This document shows positions 53,523 through 63,727 of a DNA stretch of 64,000 nt, one piece after another; position 1 is the stretch's first letter; the number at the start of each line of letters is the position of its first letter. A program made the translations under genes and the position numbers. The DNA is from Pontibacillus yanchengensis (GTDB taxonomy: Bacteria > Bacillota > Bacilli > Bacillales > BH030062): positions 124,001-188,000 of the forward strand of contig NZ_WMEU01000006.1 in the NCBI RefSeq assembly GCF_009856295.1, given 5' to 3'. The notes beneath the pieces were generated by a model. The model had not been told where the DNA came from, made no database searches, and saw nothing but the letters and a program-made list of their open reading frames with translations.

Positions 53523-54188
53523 TTGATTAAAATCGGAATGCCTATTACTTTAGAACTAAAGAATGCACATGACAATCATCTTGAAACCTACCGCTCAAAA
53601 GTCGTGGAAGAAGAAGAAGGCGTGCTTTATATTGATTACCCAGTTAATGAACAGTCAGGGAAAACTGGTTTTTTTCTTGAAGGTACTCAATTTAAAGTAA
53701 CATTTGTTGGAACAGATGGTTCAGTATATGTCTTTCATACGGATGTACGTGGGAGAAGGAAACTTACCATACCAGTTTTAACGCTGCACTTTCCTGAAAA
53801 AGAAAAATTGCTTCGTATACAACGTAGAAAATATGTAAGAGTGGAGAGCTCTGTTGACGCAAGTGTTCATGGTGTGAACGAAACAGTTACACCATTTACA
53901 ACCGTTACAGCAGATATTAGTGGTGGAGGTGCAGCCATTATTTCTCCTTCCGCACATACAATAGAACAAAATCAGCTTCTTGAAGTATGGTTCATTATTC
54001 CATTATCCTCTGGTGAAATGCATTATATCTATACAAAATCAAGGGTAATACGCGTATGGAAAGAGAATAAAGACCATAATGAAAAGGTCTCATTAGAATT
54101 TGAAAACATTGATGAAAATGATCGTCAAACGATTATTCGTTACTGTTTTGAAAAGCAATTATCTCTTAGAAAGCGAGGTATTCGTTAA
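53523..54188 (+). CDS. motI: PilZ-domain c-di-GMP-binding flagellar brake (YpfA, MotI)
   Basis: YcgR-type protein of 221 residues: an N-terminal YcgR domain (about 1-95) and a PilZ domain with the c-di-GMP motif RRKYVR (about 105) and DISGGGAAI. In B. subtilis the homologue binds MotA and slows flagellar rotation. The TTG at 53523 follows GGGAAAGAG and matches the family N-terminus. It is located between ypeB and cmk as ypfA is in B. subtilis. Confidence 0.9.
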   Translation: MIKIGMPITLELKNAHDNHLETYRSKVVEEEEGVLYIDYPVNEQSGKTGFFLEGTQFKVTFVGTDGSVYVFHTDVRGRRKLTIPVLTLHFPEKEKLLRIQRRKYVRVESSVDASVHGVNETVTPFTTVTADISGGGAAIISPSAHTIEQNQLLEVWFIIPLSSGEMHYIYTKSRVIRVWKENKDHNEKVSLEFENIDENDRQTIIRYCFEKQLSLRKRGIR

Positions 54189-54246
54189 ACTGAATAGAAG
54201 ATGTATGGAAGGATACAATATAGGATAAAAAAGGTAGCGATTCATA

Positions 54247-54447
54247 TTGAAACGTATAGAACAATGGTTAGTCATTCTTGTATTCTTTCATGCCGTGATG
54301 CTTTTGGGTGTACAATGGATGTTACTACATACAGATATGGGCTTTTATATTCATCCAATTTATGAATACTTTGGTGTGAATAAAGAGTATCAAGGAGAAA
54401 TTCTTGAAACAATAGACCGAATCTTTCAAGATGTGTTATCATTTTGA
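54247..54447 (+). CDS. ypfB: YpfB family protein (DUF5359)
   Basis: 66 residues, TTG start. One N-terminal hydrophobic helix (about 7-26) and a polar tail with YEYFGVNKEYQGE. Similar in start (KRIEQWL / KRVERLL) and place to B. subtilis YpfB. Function unknown. The ribosome site is weak. Its stop is followed closely by a terminator. Confidence 0.75.
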   Translation: MKRIEQWLVILVFFHAVMLLGVQWMLLHTDMGFYIHPIYEYFGVNKEYQGEILETIDRIFQDVLSF

Positions 54448-54467
54448 AGAATAAAGACTGTACTCCA

Positions 54468-54501
54468 TAAACAAGCAGGATTCCCTGCTTGTTTACTTTT
54501 T
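54468..54501 (+). terminator. Terminator between ypfB and cmk
   Basis: AAACAAGCAGG, GATTC-type loop, CCTGCTTGTTT, then ACTTTTTG. Confidence 0.85.
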
Positions 54502-54526
54502 GATTGGAATAAGAGAGGGATGCACA

Positions 54527-55210
54527 ATGAATCATAACTTAGCAATTGCAATAGATGGCCCAGCCGCTGCAGGTAAAAGTACTGTAGCGAAACGAGTAGC
54601 AGCGAAGCTATCTTATATTTATATTGACACTGGTGCTATGTACCGAGCACTAACATTAAAAGCACTAAGAGAGAATATAACTTTAGAAAATGAATCATCC
54701 GTATATAATATATTGATGAATTCTTCCATCTTATTGAAACAAAACAACCATAGTCAAAGTGTATTACTAGACCATCGAGATGTTACGGATGAAATAAGAT
54801 CTCAACAAGTTACAAACAATGTCTCGGTAGTCGCTAAACACGGTTCTGTTCGAGAAGAAATGGTCAAAAGACAACAGGACTTAGCTGCTCAACGTGGGGT
54901 AGTAATGGACGGAAGAGATATTGGTACTCATGTAATTCCTGATGCGGAAGTCAAGATTTTTTTAATTGCCTCTGTAGATGAACGGGCAGAACGAAGGCAT
55001 AAAGAAAATATGGAGAAAGGTTTTGACTCTAATCTTGAACAATTAAAAGAGGAAATTCGAAAACGAGATCAAATTGATTCAGAGCGTGAAGTAGCTCCAT
55101 TACTTAAAGCTGAAGATGCCATTGAAATTGATACAACCTCTTTAACGATTGAAGAGGTTGCTGAAAAAATATTAGGCGTAGTTCTTAAGCATAAAGGAGA
55201 GGAAGAATAA
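54527..55210 (+). CDS. cmk: Cytidylate kinase
   Basis: Phosphorylates CMP and dCMP with ATP. It has 227 residues. The P-loop is GPAAAGKS (11-18), [11 protein letters not shown] follows, and [18 protein letters not shown] is the third signature in parts. The ATG at 54527 has GAGAGGGATG upstream; an ATG at 54500 overlaps the preceding terminator. It starts the cmk-plsC-ypfD group. Confidence 0.96.
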   Translation: MNHNLAIAIDGPAAAGKSTVAKRVAAKLSYIYIDTGAMYRALTLKALRENITLENESSVYNILMNSSILLKQNNHSQSVLLDHRDVTDEIRSQQVTNNVSVVAKHGSVREEMVKRQQDLAAQRGVVMDGRDIGTHVIPDAEVKIFLIASVDERAERRHKENMEKGFDSNLEQLKEEIRKRDQIDSEREVAPLLKAEDAIEIDTTSLTIEEVAEKILGVVLKHKGEEE

Positions 55211-55212
55211 CT

Positions 55213-55794
55213 ATGGCTTTATATCATTTTGCTAGATCCGTTTGTGCTACTCTTTTTTATCCTCGTTATCGTATTAAAGTAGAAGGAAAAGAGAATATAC
55301 CTAGTGATGGACCAGTTATTATCTGTTCGAATCACATCTCCAATATGGACCCTGTTATCGTGGGGATTACAAACTCCAGAGATATTTATTTTATGGCAAA
55401 AGAAGAGTTGTTCAAAAATAAATTCTTAGGCGGGTTATTGAGACGTGTGCATGCATTCCCTATTAAAAGGGGGATGAAAGATCGTCAAGCTCTTCGCAAG
55501 GCAATGGATGTATTAAATGACAATCAAGCACTAGGTGTTTTTCCTGAAGGAACAAGAAGTAAAACAGGTGAGCTTAGCAGAGGGTTGGCAGGGGCTGGTT
55601 TTTTTGCTCTTCGTTCGGAGGCTACTGTCATCCCATGTGCAATAGTAGGATCCTATAAATCAAAACAACCTTTACGCGTGGTATATGGAAAACCAGTACC
55701 AATGGCCGATTTACGAGAAAGAAAAGCTTCCTCTCAAGAAGTAACAGATGTTATCATGGAAGAGATACAACATCTACTGGATAAAAAGCAATAG
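55213..55794 (+). CDS. plsC: 1-acyl-sn-glycerol-3-phosphate acyltransferase
   Basis: Acylates lysophosphatidate to phosphatidate in membrane lipid synthesis, on the cytoplasmic membrane. It has 193 residues. Catalytic HX4D is His41-Asp46 (SNHISNMDP) and the substrate motif FPEGTRS is at 110-116. It follows cmk by 2 bp with GAGGAAG inside the cmk end, so it is coupled. B. subtilis lacks plsC at this place, but many Bacillaceae have it here. Confidence 0.93.
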   Translation: MALYHFARSVCATLFYPRYRIKVEGKENIPSDGPVIICSNHISNMDPVIVGITNSRDIYFMAKEELFKNKFLGGLLRRVHAFPIKRGMKDRQALRKAMDVLNDNQALGVFPEGTRSKTGELSRGLAGAGFFALRSEATVIPCAIVGSYKSKQPLRVVYGKPVPMADLRERKASSQEVTDVIMEEIQHLLDKKQ

Positions 55795-55893
55795 AATGTA
55801 TGTTTTGCTTGACAAAATGCCATAAATATTAGAAGTTAGAACAAAGGATTAAATTTATGGCTGGTTGTGGTGGAATTGAAGGAGGTCTTGTAA

Positions 55894-57030
55894 ATGGATG
55901 AAATGAATCAAGAAATGTCAGAAATGCCAAACGTTTCTGTCGGAGATGTACTAACAGGTAAGGTAGTAAAAGTCGAGGACAAGCAAGTGCTTGTAGATAT
56001 CGGCTATAAAGTAGAAGGCATCGTACCGATCAGTGAACTATCTAGTCTTCATGTAGAGAAAGCTGCAGATATTGTGTCTGAAGGTGATGAACTAACGTTG
56101 AAGGTCAAGAAAATGGAAGATGATGAGATTGTATTGTCCAAGCGTGCAGTAGATGCAGAAACTGCATGGGAAGATCTAGAAGATAAGCTAGAAACTGGTG
56201 AAGTATTTGAAGCAGAAGTGAAGGATATCGTTAAAGGTGGACTTGTGGTAGATGTAGGTGTACGTGGTTTTATCCCTGCTTCTCTAGTGGAAACTTATTA
56301 TGTTGAAGACTTCAATGAATATAAAGGTAAAACGCTTAAGTTAAAGGTTATTGAATTAGACCGTGAACAAAATCGCGTTATCCTTTCCCACAGTGCAGTA
56401 GTAGAAGATGAGAATGATGCACGTAAGCAATCATTATTACAATCTCTAGAAGCTGGTCAGGTGCTGGAAGGCACAGTTCAGCGAATCACAGATTTTGGTG
56501 CATTTGTTGACCTTGGTGGTATGGACGGTCTTGTGCATATCTCCCAATTAGCCCATGAGCACGTAGAAAAAGCTTCAGATGTAGTGGAAGAAGGACAACA
56601 TATTAATGTGAAAGTCCTTTCTGTTGACCGAGATAATGAACGTATTTCTTTATCTCTTAAAGATACCCTGCCTGGACCTTGGGAACAGGTTGAGGAGAAA
56701 GTACGTCCAGGAGATGTACTTGAAGGAACAGTGCGTCGTTTAGTTAACTTTGGTGCCTTTATCGAGTTATTGCCTGGTGTTGAAGGACTTGTGCACATTT
56801 CTCAAATTGCAAATCGTCACATCGCTACACCTCAAGAGGTATTAGAAGAAGGACAAACGGTTAAAGTAAAAGTGTTGGATGTAAATGAAGATGAAAAACG
56901 AATCTCCTTAAGTATTAAAGAATTAGAAGAAGACCAAAGTCGCGCAGAAGTAGAGCAATATACGAAAGATGACGACTCTGGATTCCAACTAGGGGATTTC
57001 ATCGGAGATAAGTTAAACAAATTAAAATAA
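55894..57030 (+). CDS. ypfD: S1 RNA-binding domain protein YpfD (RpsA-like)
   Basis: 378 residues with four S1 domains (about 16-85, 100-168, 187-257, 273-343); the third and fourth show clear DFGAFVDL and NFGAFIEL motifs. It is related to ribosomal protein S1 but shorter, and in B. subtilis it is non-essential with a poorly defined role. GGAGGTC precedes the ATG. Followed 16 bp later by fni. Confidence 0.93.
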   Translation: MDEMNQEMSEMPNVSVGDVLTGKVVKVEDKQVLVDIGYKVEGIVPISELSSLHVEKAADIVSEGDELTLKVKKMEDDEIVLSKRAVDAETAWEDLEDKLETGEVFEAEVKDIVKGGLVVDVGVRGFIPASLVETYYVEDFNEYKGKTLKLKVIELDREQNRVILSHSAVVEDENDARKQSLLQSLEAGQVLEGTVQRITDFGAFVDLGGMDGLVHISQLAHEHVEKASDVVEEGQHINVKVLSVDRDNERISLSLKDTLPGPWEQVEEKVRPGDVLEGTVRRLVNFGAFIELLPGVEGLVHISQIANRHIATPQEVLEEGQTVKVKVLDVNEDEKRISLSIKELEEDQSRAEVEQYTKDDDSGFQLGDFIGDKLNKLK

Positions 57031-57045
57031 TACTTGGTGATATAA

Positions 57046-58077
57046 TTGAGTCGATCAAAAAGAAAATTAGAACACATTAGACACGCAATAAGTCGTGATG
57101 AACAAGATATTAATAGCTTCGATGAAATGGAAATCATTCATCAAAGTTTAACTGATATCCATTGGGACGATATTTCTTTGCAGACTCAATTGGGCGAACT
57201 TACTTTAAGTTCGCCCCTTTTTGTCAATGCAATGACTGGTGGCGGTGGAGAAAAAACAGAAAATATTAACCGTCAATTGGCTATGGCTGCCAAAGAAACA
57301 GGCATTGCACTCGCTGTGGGCTCCCAGATGTCTGCGCTGAAAGATCCTAAAGAAAAAAGAAGTTATGAAATTGTTCGTGAAGAGAATCCAAATGGTATTA
57401 TTTTCGCGAATATTGGTAGTGAAGCTACTTTAGACCAAGCCAAAGAAGCGGTGGATATGCTTAAGGCTGATGCCCTTCAAATACATTTGAATGTGTTACA
57501 GGAACTAATCATGCCAGAAGGTGATCGTGATTTCACTAATCGATTACAAAAGATTGAACAAATTGTAAAAGCATTGGATGTACCTGTTATCATAAAAGAA
57601 GTCGGTTTTGGTGTGTCAATGGAATCTGCTCGTCAATTGAAGGAAATTGGTGTATCTTATATTGATGTTGGAGGTAAGGGAGGAACAAACTTCTCTAAAG
57701 TTGAGAATAAACGTAGAAAGCAACCTTTCTCTTCCTTCAATCAATGGGGCGTTCCTTCATCCATTTCCGTTAAAGAGGTGAAAAGTGTATTTCCTGAATG
57801 TAATGTTATCGCATCTGGTGGTATGAGGAATGGACTTGATGGAGCAAAAGCTTTTGTACTCGGTGCTAATGCTTTTGGTATGGCAGGTCATTTATTAAGG
57901 ATTTTAATGAAAGAAGATTTAGAAACACTAGTTCAGGAAATTAACCACATTCACCACGAGTTTACCATTGCAATGATGGTTTTAGGTGCCAAAGATACCT
58001 ACATGTTAGACGGAAAACCACATATTTTCACAGGTAGAACCAAAACATGGCTAGAACAAAGGCTTCCATCGTTTTAA
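57046..58077 (+). CDS. fni: Type 2 isopentenyl-diphosphate isomerase
   Basis: FMN- and NADPH-dependent isomerase of isopentenyl and dimethylallyl diphosphate. It has 343 residues. MTGGGGEKTENINRQLA, QIHLNVLQE, VGGKGGTNF and ASGGMRNGLDGAKA are the family blocks. TTG start after GGTGAT. Order ypfD-fni is as in B. subtilis. Confidence 0.94.
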   Translation: MSRSKRKLEHIRHAISRDEQDINSFDEMEIIHQSLTDIHWDDISLQTQLGELTLSSPLFVNAMTGGGGEKTENINRQLAMAAKETGIALAVGSQMSALKDPKEKRSYEIVREENPNGIIFANIGSEATLDQAKEAVDMLKADALQIHLNVLQELIMPEGDRDFTNRLQKIEQIVKALDVPVIIKEVGFGVSMESARQLKEIGVSYIDVGGKGGTNFSKVENKRRKQPFSSFNQWGVPSSISVKEVKSVFPECNVIASGGMRNGLDGAKAFVLGANAFGMAGHLLRILMKEDLETLVQEINHIHHEFTIAMMVLGAKDTYMLDGKPHIFTGRTKTWLEQRLPSF

Positions 58078-58149
58078 TATAACTCTATTGTCTCCAAACA
58101 ATTGGTAAAATGGAACGGTGATGTTTGAATCAACAACAAATGTCGTAAG

Positions 58150-58194
58150 TGAAAAAGCCCCGCTCGAGTAATGCCTCGAGTGGGGCTCTTTCTG
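58150..58194 (+). terminator. Terminator after fni
   Basis: AGCCCCGCTCGAG and CTCGAGTGGGGCT with a 5-base loop, then CTTTCT. Confidence 0.85.
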
Positions 58195-58333
58195 TGTATA
58201 TAGGAATTATTAAAATGTTTCCTTGTGTAGCCACATAAAAAGTAATGAAGGTCATCTTAAGTTAATGCAACCATCGAGTTTGTAAGTCGCTAGCAGGAGG
58301 ATTACGCTTTTCTTATTAGTAGTATCTTTCGTT

Positions 58334-58462
58334 TTATTTCTTCTTGTTTTCAGTTTGTTCATTCTCCATAAATGTGCTTCCTTTTGGGTGTGACTGTGTG
58401 TCACGGTCGCTTTCGACACGGCGCTCTTTTCGAAGTTTCTTTTCTTGTCGGTCTTTGCCCAT
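58334..58462 (-). CDS. ypzI: YpzI family small protein
   Basis: 42 residues, highly charged: MGKDRQEKKLRKERRVESDRD opens it (in one run of basic and acidic residues), ending ENKKK. This is the YpzI pattern, and the gene lies between fni and yphA as in B. subtilis. AAAGGAGGGG is 8 bp upstream of the ATG. Function unknown. The 58195-58333 stretch downstream of it holds nothing I can support. Confidence 0.82.
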   Translation of the reverse strand: MGKDRQEKKLRKERRVESDRDTQSHPKGSTFMENEQTENKKK

Positions 58463-58567
58463 ATCTAACCCCTCCTTTTAGTATAGTTTTCAAAGTTTTT
58501 CTTAGATTATACATGATTAGATTCATCTCAATTGACCATAATGGTAAGGATAGAGAGGGGATTTGGG

Positions 58568-59170
58568 ATGGAGGGCATATATTTTTATTATACCAGTTGG
58601 TTTTTATGGGTTATGTTTACATTTTTATCTAACAAAACTTCTACAAGATTTTATGCTTCATTGTTAATTTTATTATTGCTAAATAGTGTATCCTATTCAA
58701 TTAATATAGGTTCGTATAATATATCTCTTACAGCAATTATTATTATAGTCAGCTCTTTAGTCATCTTGTCCCTACAAAAGCAACAAGTAAAAGCTGTGGT
58801 CATTTCGATTTCGATAGGGTTAGGTTACACAGGTGCTTTGTTTTGGGAAGCCGTTAGTCCGGTATGGTTAGTACTTCCGAGATTGTTACTCGTTACGTTA
58901 CTTGCCTATTTATTGGTGTACGTGGCTGTTCATCAAATATGGATGAGAATAGGGGTATGGGGGCTTGGATCTGTATTAGGAGAGGTTATTTACTCTATTT
59001 ACGTGGGGGAAATGGGATACAGGGAGCCAATTGGTGAGATGGCATACTTAGATATGTATAGTCTTGTCATCTTCATGGTATTAACTACAACATCATTCTT
59101 ATATGTTGTAAATGAAGTAGAAGGTATGATTACTCAACGAATTAAAAGGAAAGTGGGAATGAAGCCGTGA
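58568..59170 (+). CDS. yphA: YphA family membrane protein
   Basis: 200-residue polytopic membrane protein with about six helices, assigned by position and by similarity to YphA. The ATG at 58568 follows GAGAGGGG; frames from 58532 are unlikely. The stop overlaps the next gene. Function unknown. Confidence 0.85.
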   Translation: MEGIYFYYTSWFLWVMFTFLSNKTSTRFYASLLILLLLNSVSYSINIGSYNISLTAIIIIVSSLVILSLQKQQVKAVVISISIGLGYTGALFWEAVSPVWLVLPRLLLVTLLAYLLVYVAVHQIWMRIGVWGLGSVLGEVIYSIYVGEMGYREPIGEMAYLDMYSLVIFMVLTTTSFLYVVNEVEGMITQRIKRKVGMKP

Positions 59171-60063
59171 ATGAATTTACTTATCCTATCCTTTTTGGGG
59201 TAGTAGTCGGAGTTCTAGCGAGGCTTCTTATGCTTCGTACAGATTATCGACAGTACCCAACCTATCTACATGGTAAAGTTATTCATCTGTCGCTTGGGTT
59301 CATTGCTGCATTATTAGGGACGATTGCAGTTCCGGCTATTATTGAGAAGGAATATACGGCTGTTACATTCTTAACGATTGCAGCTAGTCAATTTCGGGAA
59401 GTACGCAATATGGAACGTAATACTTTGACAGAATTAGATGCATATGAATTAGTCCCTAGAGGAAATACATATATAGAAGGGATAGCCATTGCATTTGAAG
59501 GACGAAATTACTTAGTTATTTTTTCCTCATTTTTAGCTACCTTTGGTTATTTGGTTTGGAATATTTGGGTTGCTATAGGTGTATCCATTGTATCTTTTAT
59601 ACTCATTAGAAAGTACATGAGTGGGAATTCACTTAAAGATATAGTGGATATTGAATATGCACAACCTCATTTTGATGGAGCAGGTCTTTATGTAGATGAT
59701 ATTTACATCATGAACATAGGGTTGCCGCAGCGGCAAGAAGAAATAGTAGAATACGGAATGGGATTCGTATTAAGGCCAAAGAATTTTAATGTCCGATCTA
59801 CCATTGCCAACTTAGGTCAAAGACAAGCTATCCTACATGATGTATCTGTTTCGTTGGGAGTTTTTCGCGATAGTGGTACACCTGCACTTGTACCACTTAT
59901 CAAGCGAGATCTTGACGATGGAAGGATAGGGGTGTTCGTTTTGCCGCAAGAAAGGGATAAACAAAGGGCCATTGATATTATAGGGGCGGTTCCCGTTCTT
60001 GAGAATGCGATTCGTATGCCAAGTGAATCTAAAACCAATAGACAAAAGAGGGGTTCTTCATGA
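59167..60063 (+). CDS. YIEGIA family membrane protein
   Basis: 298 residues. The motif YIEGIA (in NTYIEGIAIAFEGRNYLV) names the family. Four N-terminal membrane helices to about residue 165 are followed by a soluble domain that ends basic. Found in spore-formers next to yphA and a small capping-complex gene; equivalent to YphB. GTG start overlaps the yphA stop. The precise function is not established. Confidence 0.88.
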   Translation: MNEFTYPILFGVVVGVLARLLMLRTDYRQYPTYLHGKVIHLSLGFIAALLGTIAVPAIIEKEYTAVTFLTIAASQFREVRNMERNTLTELDAYELVPRGNTYIEGIAIAFEGRNYLVIFSSFLATFGYLVWNIWVAIGVSIVSFILIRKYMSGNSLKDIVDIEYAQPHFDGAGLYVDDIYIMNIGLPQRQEEIVEYGMGFVLRPKNFNVRSTIANLGQRQAILHDVSVSLGVFRDSGTPALVPLIKRDLDDGRIGVFVLPQERDKQRAIDIIGAVPVLENAIRMPSESKTNRQKRGSS

Positions 60064-60245
60064 AGATCGAGAAGGCAGTGTTAGCTGCTGTGACGACGAA
60101 TCGTTCCAATGTTGATGGTGGTACACCAATCTTTATTTGTGAGTCAAAAGAGGAGATGGACCAATTGGCATCAAATCTCGAAGCAATTTTAGATGGAATA
60201 AGTCACGCTCTAAGTGATGAATTGTATATTATTGTGAAACATTAA
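60060..60245 (+). CDS. Small capping-complex subunit for YIEGIA
   Basis: 61-residue soluble protein (MKIEKAVLAAVTTNRSNVDG, then FICESKEEMDQLA). It overlaps the YIEGIA gene stop by 4 bases (ATGA), which suggests equal production. Family naming as a YIEGIA partner is from genome annotation practice; activity is unknown. Confidence 0.8.
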   Translation: MKIEKAVLAAVTTNRSNVDGGTPIFICESKEEMDQLASNLEAILDGISHALSDELYIIVKH

Positions 60246-60337
60246 AGTGAAATTGCAAATTAGTCTATTCACAACAAGAATCGAAGAAAAGCGTTGTTTG
60301 TGAAGTCTAGTTTTGCTAAAATAAAAAAGTTAAGAGT

Positions 60338-60370
60338 AAACCCTTCTTACTTGACAAGAGGGGTTTTTAC
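60338..60370 (+). terminator. Terminator of the yphA-YIEGIA cluster
   Basis: AAACCCTTCTT, 7-base loop, AAGAGGGGTTT, then TT. Confidence 0.82.
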
Positions 60371-60517
60371 AATGTGAATATTATCATGTAAGCGTAGAGG
60401 ATGTGCTCTGCCTATGATTTTGTATCTGATGTCTGTAGAGTGCCAATCAGAATAACATTAAGGTATCGTAATAGTGGAAATTGAAATCGAAATAGAAAAG
60501 GAAAGGGTGATCCTTTC

Positions 60518-61828
60518 ATGCGTAAATCAACAGTAGCAGTCGTAGGACGTCCAAACGTCGGAAAGTCAACTATATTCAATAGACTCGTTGGTGAAAGAAT
60601 CTCTATTGTAGAAGATACACCAGGAGTTACCAGGGACCGTATTTATGCAGAAGCTGAATGGCTGAATACAAATTTCAACATCATTGATACAGGTGGAATT
60701 GAGCTTGGGGATGAGCCATTACTCGTGCAAATGCGTGCTCAAGCAGAAGTAGCTATTAATGAATCTGATGTCATTATTTTTATGGTTAATGGTCGAGAAG
60801 GCATAACAGGAGCAGATGAGGAAGTAGCCAAACTCCTTTATAAATCAAATAAGCCGGTCGTATTGGCAGTTAATAAAGTAGACAATCCAGATATGCGCGA
60901 CCAGATATATGAATTTTATTCTTTAGGCTTTGGTGAACCATTCCCGATTTCTGGGACACATGGATTAGGTTTAGGTGATATGTTAGATGAAGTTGTTCAC
61001 CACTTCCCAGAATTGGCTATTCCAGATGAAGAAGATGATACCATTCGTTTTAGCTTAATAGGTAGACCGAATGTCGGTAAGTCCTCGTTAGTTAATACGA
61101 TTTTAGGAGAAGAACGGGTGATCGTTAGTGAAATGGAAGGTACGACTAGAGATGCCATCGATACATCATTTTCAAAAGATGATCGCGATTACGTTATCAT
61201 TGACACAGCTGGAATGAGAAAACGTGGTAAAGTATATGAAACATTAGAGAAATATAGTGTGATGAGAGCATTAAAAGCGATTGAACGTTCCGATGTCGTA
61301 TTAGTTGTGTTAGATGCTGAAACGGGAATCATTGAACAGGACAAGAAGATCGCAGGGTATGCCCATGATGCAGGAAGAGCCATTGTCATCGTTGTAAATA
61401 AATGGGATGCTATTGATCGAGATGAGAAAACCATGAAAGAATTTGAAGACAAAGTTCGTCAGCAATTTCAATTTTTGGATTATGCACCAATCGTCTATCT
61501 TTCTGCTAAAACGAAAAAACGTATTCATACATTAGTACCAAATATTTTACAAGCAAGTGAAAATCATACTAAGCGTGTTCAGTCTAGTATTCTAAACGAA
61601 GTGATTATGGATGCGTTAGCGATGAAACCAGTTCCTTCTCTAAAAGGGAAGAAGCTAAGAATATTTTATGCTACACAAGTAGCAGTAGCCCCTCCTACTT
61701 TTGTGGTGTTTGTCAACAATCCAGACTTATTACACTTTTCATATGAACGCTTTTTAGAGAATCGAATTCGAGAAGCTTTTGGCTTTGAAGGGACTCCGAT
61801 AAAAATTTACGCTCGTCAGCGAAAGTAA
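60518..61828 (+). CDS. der: Ribosome-assembly GTPase Der (EngA)
   Basis: Essential double GTPase for 50S subunit assembly. It has 436 residues: a G domain 1 with GRPNVGKS (10-17) and NKVD, a G domain 2 with a second GRPNVGKS near 183 and NKWD, and a C-terminal KH-like domain (about 350-436). GGGTGATCC-type ribosome site. It is followed by gpsA after 13 bp, as in B. subtilis. Confidence 0.97.
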   Translation: MRKSTVAVVGRPNVGKSTIFNRLVGERISIVEDTPGVTRDRIYAEAEWLNTNFNIIDTGGIELGDEPLLVQMRAQAEVAINESDVIIFMVNGREGITGADEEVAKLLYKSNKPVVLAVNKVDNPDMRDQIYEFYSLGFGEPFPISGTHGLGLGDMLDEVVHHFPELAIPDEEDDTIRFSLIGRPNVGKSSLVNTILGEERVIVSEMEGTTRDAIDTSFSKDDRDYVIIDTAGMRKRGKVYETLEKYSVMRALKAIERSDVVLVVLDAETGIIEQDKKIAGYAHDAGRAIVIVVNKWDAIDRDEKTMKEFEDKVRQQFQFLDYAPIVYLSAKTKKRIHTLVPNILQASENHTKRVQSSILNEVIMDALAMKPVPSLKGKKLRIFYATQVAVAPPTFVVFVNNPDLLHFSYERFLENRIREAFGFEGTPIKIYARQRK

Positions 61829-61841
61829 AGGAGAGATTTGA

Positions 61842-62882
61842 ATGGCTAAAGTAGCAGTTTTAGGTGCTGGTAGTTGGGGAACAGCTCTATCGATTGTGTT
61901 AGCTGATAACAACCATGATGTTCGTCTGTGGACTCATCGAGAAGACCAAGCAAATGAAATCAACCGTACTCATAAAAATGAACGTTATTTAAAAGAAGCT
62001 ACCATTCCAACAACATTAAAAGCATATTCGGAATTGGAAAGCGCTCTGGAAGATGTGACGGCGGTTGTTCTCGTAGTTCCAACCAAAGCAATACGAGAGG
62101 TCTGTCAAAAAGTAACAAAGGCATTAACACGGAAAATAACGATTATTCATGCAACAAAAGGGATTGACCCTGATTCTTTAAAAAGAGTCTCGGAAATGAT
62201 TCAAGAAGAAATGCCACCGGAACATTATGAAGATGTTGTCGTTCTTAGCGGCCCAAGTCATGCAGAGGAAGTAGGATTACGTCAACCCACAACAGTCACC
62301 GTCTCCTCTCAAACGATAAAAGAAGCAGAAGTGGCACAAGATTTATTTATAAATGAGAATTTCCGAGTTTATACCAACCCTGATGTGGTAGGAGTTGAAC
62401 TCGGAGGTGCTTTAAAAAATATTATTGCCTTAGGAGCTGGAATTTCTGATGGACTTGGGTATGGAGACAATGCGAAATCTGCTCTCATAACAAGAGGTTT
62501 AGCTGAAATTGCTCGTCTGGGTACATCCATGGGCGCCAATCCACTTACATTCGCAGGATTAACAGGGGTTGGGGATCTAATTGTAACTTGTACTAGTCAA
62601 CACAGTCGAAACTGGCGTGCTGGTAATATGTTAGGCAAAGGATATGCCTTAGATGATGTACTTGATCATATGGGAATGGTTGTGGAAGGTGTACGCACAA
62701 CAAACGCAGCCTATAAGCTTTCTAAACAGCAACAAGTTGAGATGCCAATAACTGCTGGGATTGAACAGCTATTATTCCGTGGTGCTCACCCTAAAGACGT
62801 GGTTGATCAGTTAATGACTAGAGGTCGTCGTCATGAGATGGAAGACTTGGCAGATATCTTAGGGAATCAATTTTCTTCATAA
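61842..62882 (+). CDS. gpsA: Glycerol-3-phosphate dehydrogenase [NAD(P)+]
   Basis: Makes sn-glycerol-3-phosphate from dihydroxyacetone phosphate for phospholipid synthesis. It has 346 residues. The dinucleotide loop is GAGSWGTALS (8-17). GPSHAEEV and the catalytic Lys in GGALKNIIALG are present. Cotranscribed with der (GGAGAG ribosome site). Confidence 0.96.
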   Translation: MAKVAVLGAGSWGTALSIVLADNNHDVRLWTHREDQANEINRTHKNERYLKEATIPTTLKAYSELESALEDVTAVVLVVPTKAIREVCQKVTKALTRKITIIHATKGIDPDSLKRVSEMIQEEMPPEHYEDVVVLSGPSHAEEVGLRQPTTVTVSSQTIKEAEVAQDLFINENFRVYTNPDVVGVELGGALKNIIALGAGISDGLGYGDNAKSALITRGLAEIARLGTSMGANPLTFAGLTGVGDLIVTCTSQHSRNWRAGNMLGKGYALDDVLDHMGMVVEGVRTTNAAYKLSKQQQVEMPITAGIEQLLFRGAHPKDVVDQLMTRGRRHEMEDLADILGNQFSS

Positions 62883-62959
62883 TCCTATAACCTATATGCT
62901 CACGCATGATTTTCCTCCGCATATACTATGTTGAAAGTTTATTATAAGGAGGAAATCGT

Positions 62960-63214
62960 GTGAGCGGATTTCAAAAAAAAGCGTTTGATCATCTACAAAA
63001 AAAAGCAAATATTTCATCAGATGAAATCTTTAAAGTGGCTGATTCAATGAAGAATGCCGATTTTAAAGATGAGAAAACGGTTCGTAATCTTGTAAAACAA
63101 CTCTCTAAAATGGCTGGGAAACCTGTTTCTAAAGAAAAAGAAGATAAAATTGTAAAAGCCATTGTAGAAAATAATATGGACATGAATCAATTAAATCAAA
63201 TGTTTAAAAAATAA
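62960..63214 (+). CDS. Stage VI sporulation protein F-like
   Basis: 84-residue basic, helical protein (FQKKAFDHLQKKANISSDEIF, in parts; ending QLNQMFKK) of the SpoVIF family, which influences coat assembly through GerE in B. subtilis. AAGGAGG precedes overlapping GTG codons at 62958 and 62960; only the second is in frame. It stands between gpsA and yphE and has its own terminator. Confidence 0.82.
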   Translation: MSGFQKKAFDHLQKKANISSDEIFKVADSMKNADFKDEKTVRNLVKQLSKMAGKPVSKEKEDKIVKAIVENNMDMNQLNQMFKK

Positions 63215-63317
63215 TGAACTATAGGCATTTGAGGATGCGTCTGAATCATTTTATGCATACTATAAATCGCAGCAGTAAAACATGAAGAGTTGTAACGTCA
63301 GGGTACTATTTAGTCAG

Positions 63318-63355
63318 ACCGAGGTGAGTTTAGCCCCTATCACCTCGGTTTTTTG
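63318..63355 (+). terminator. Terminator after the spoVIF-like gene
   Basis: ACCGAGGTGA and TCACCTCGGT with a 12-base loop, then TTTTTT. Confidence 0.88.
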
Positions 63356-63456
63356 TACGTTCAGAAAATCTTTTTATAAATATAGGGGGGCATTCAATGA
63401 ATTCCTTGTATGAGAGGTCCTTGCCACATTGATGGATTCTGTCATCGCCTGACGTG

Positions 63457-63465
63457 TGATATAAT
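63457..63465 (+). promoter_or_regulatory. Extended -10 promoter candidate for yphE
   Basis: TGATATAAT, an extended -10, about 40 bp before the yphE start. No good -35 accompanies it. Confidence 0.5.
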
Positions 63466-63506
63466 ACATACGTCATTAGTACAACTATGTTTAAGGAGCT
63501 GGCTAT

Positions 63507-63704
63507 ATGTCTAGAGGAATGTTAAACATGTATATTTCTTTTGCCGGCATCATTTTTATGTTTCTTGCTATAGGATTGATTTTATTAAGTCGATATAAGT
63601 TATCCGGAATACTTAGTGGGATTACAGCTTTTCTTGCTTACATATTTTTGATGCTGGGTGGTATCATTATTTTCTACATTGTATTTAGTGGTCCTACATC
63701 TTAA
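63507..63704 (+). CDS. yphE: DUF2768 family membrane protein (YphE)
   Basis: 65-residue protein with two membrane helices (about 8-27 and 36-60), the DUF2768 pattern, in the same place as yphE upstream of yphF. AAGGAG precedes the ATG. Found in spore-formers; function unknown. Confidence 0.85.
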   Translation: MSRGMLNMYISFAGIIFMFLAIGLILLSRYKLSGILSGITAFLAYIFLMLGGIIIFYIVFSGPTS

Positions 63705-63727
63705 GAAACAATAACGGAGGAATAGAG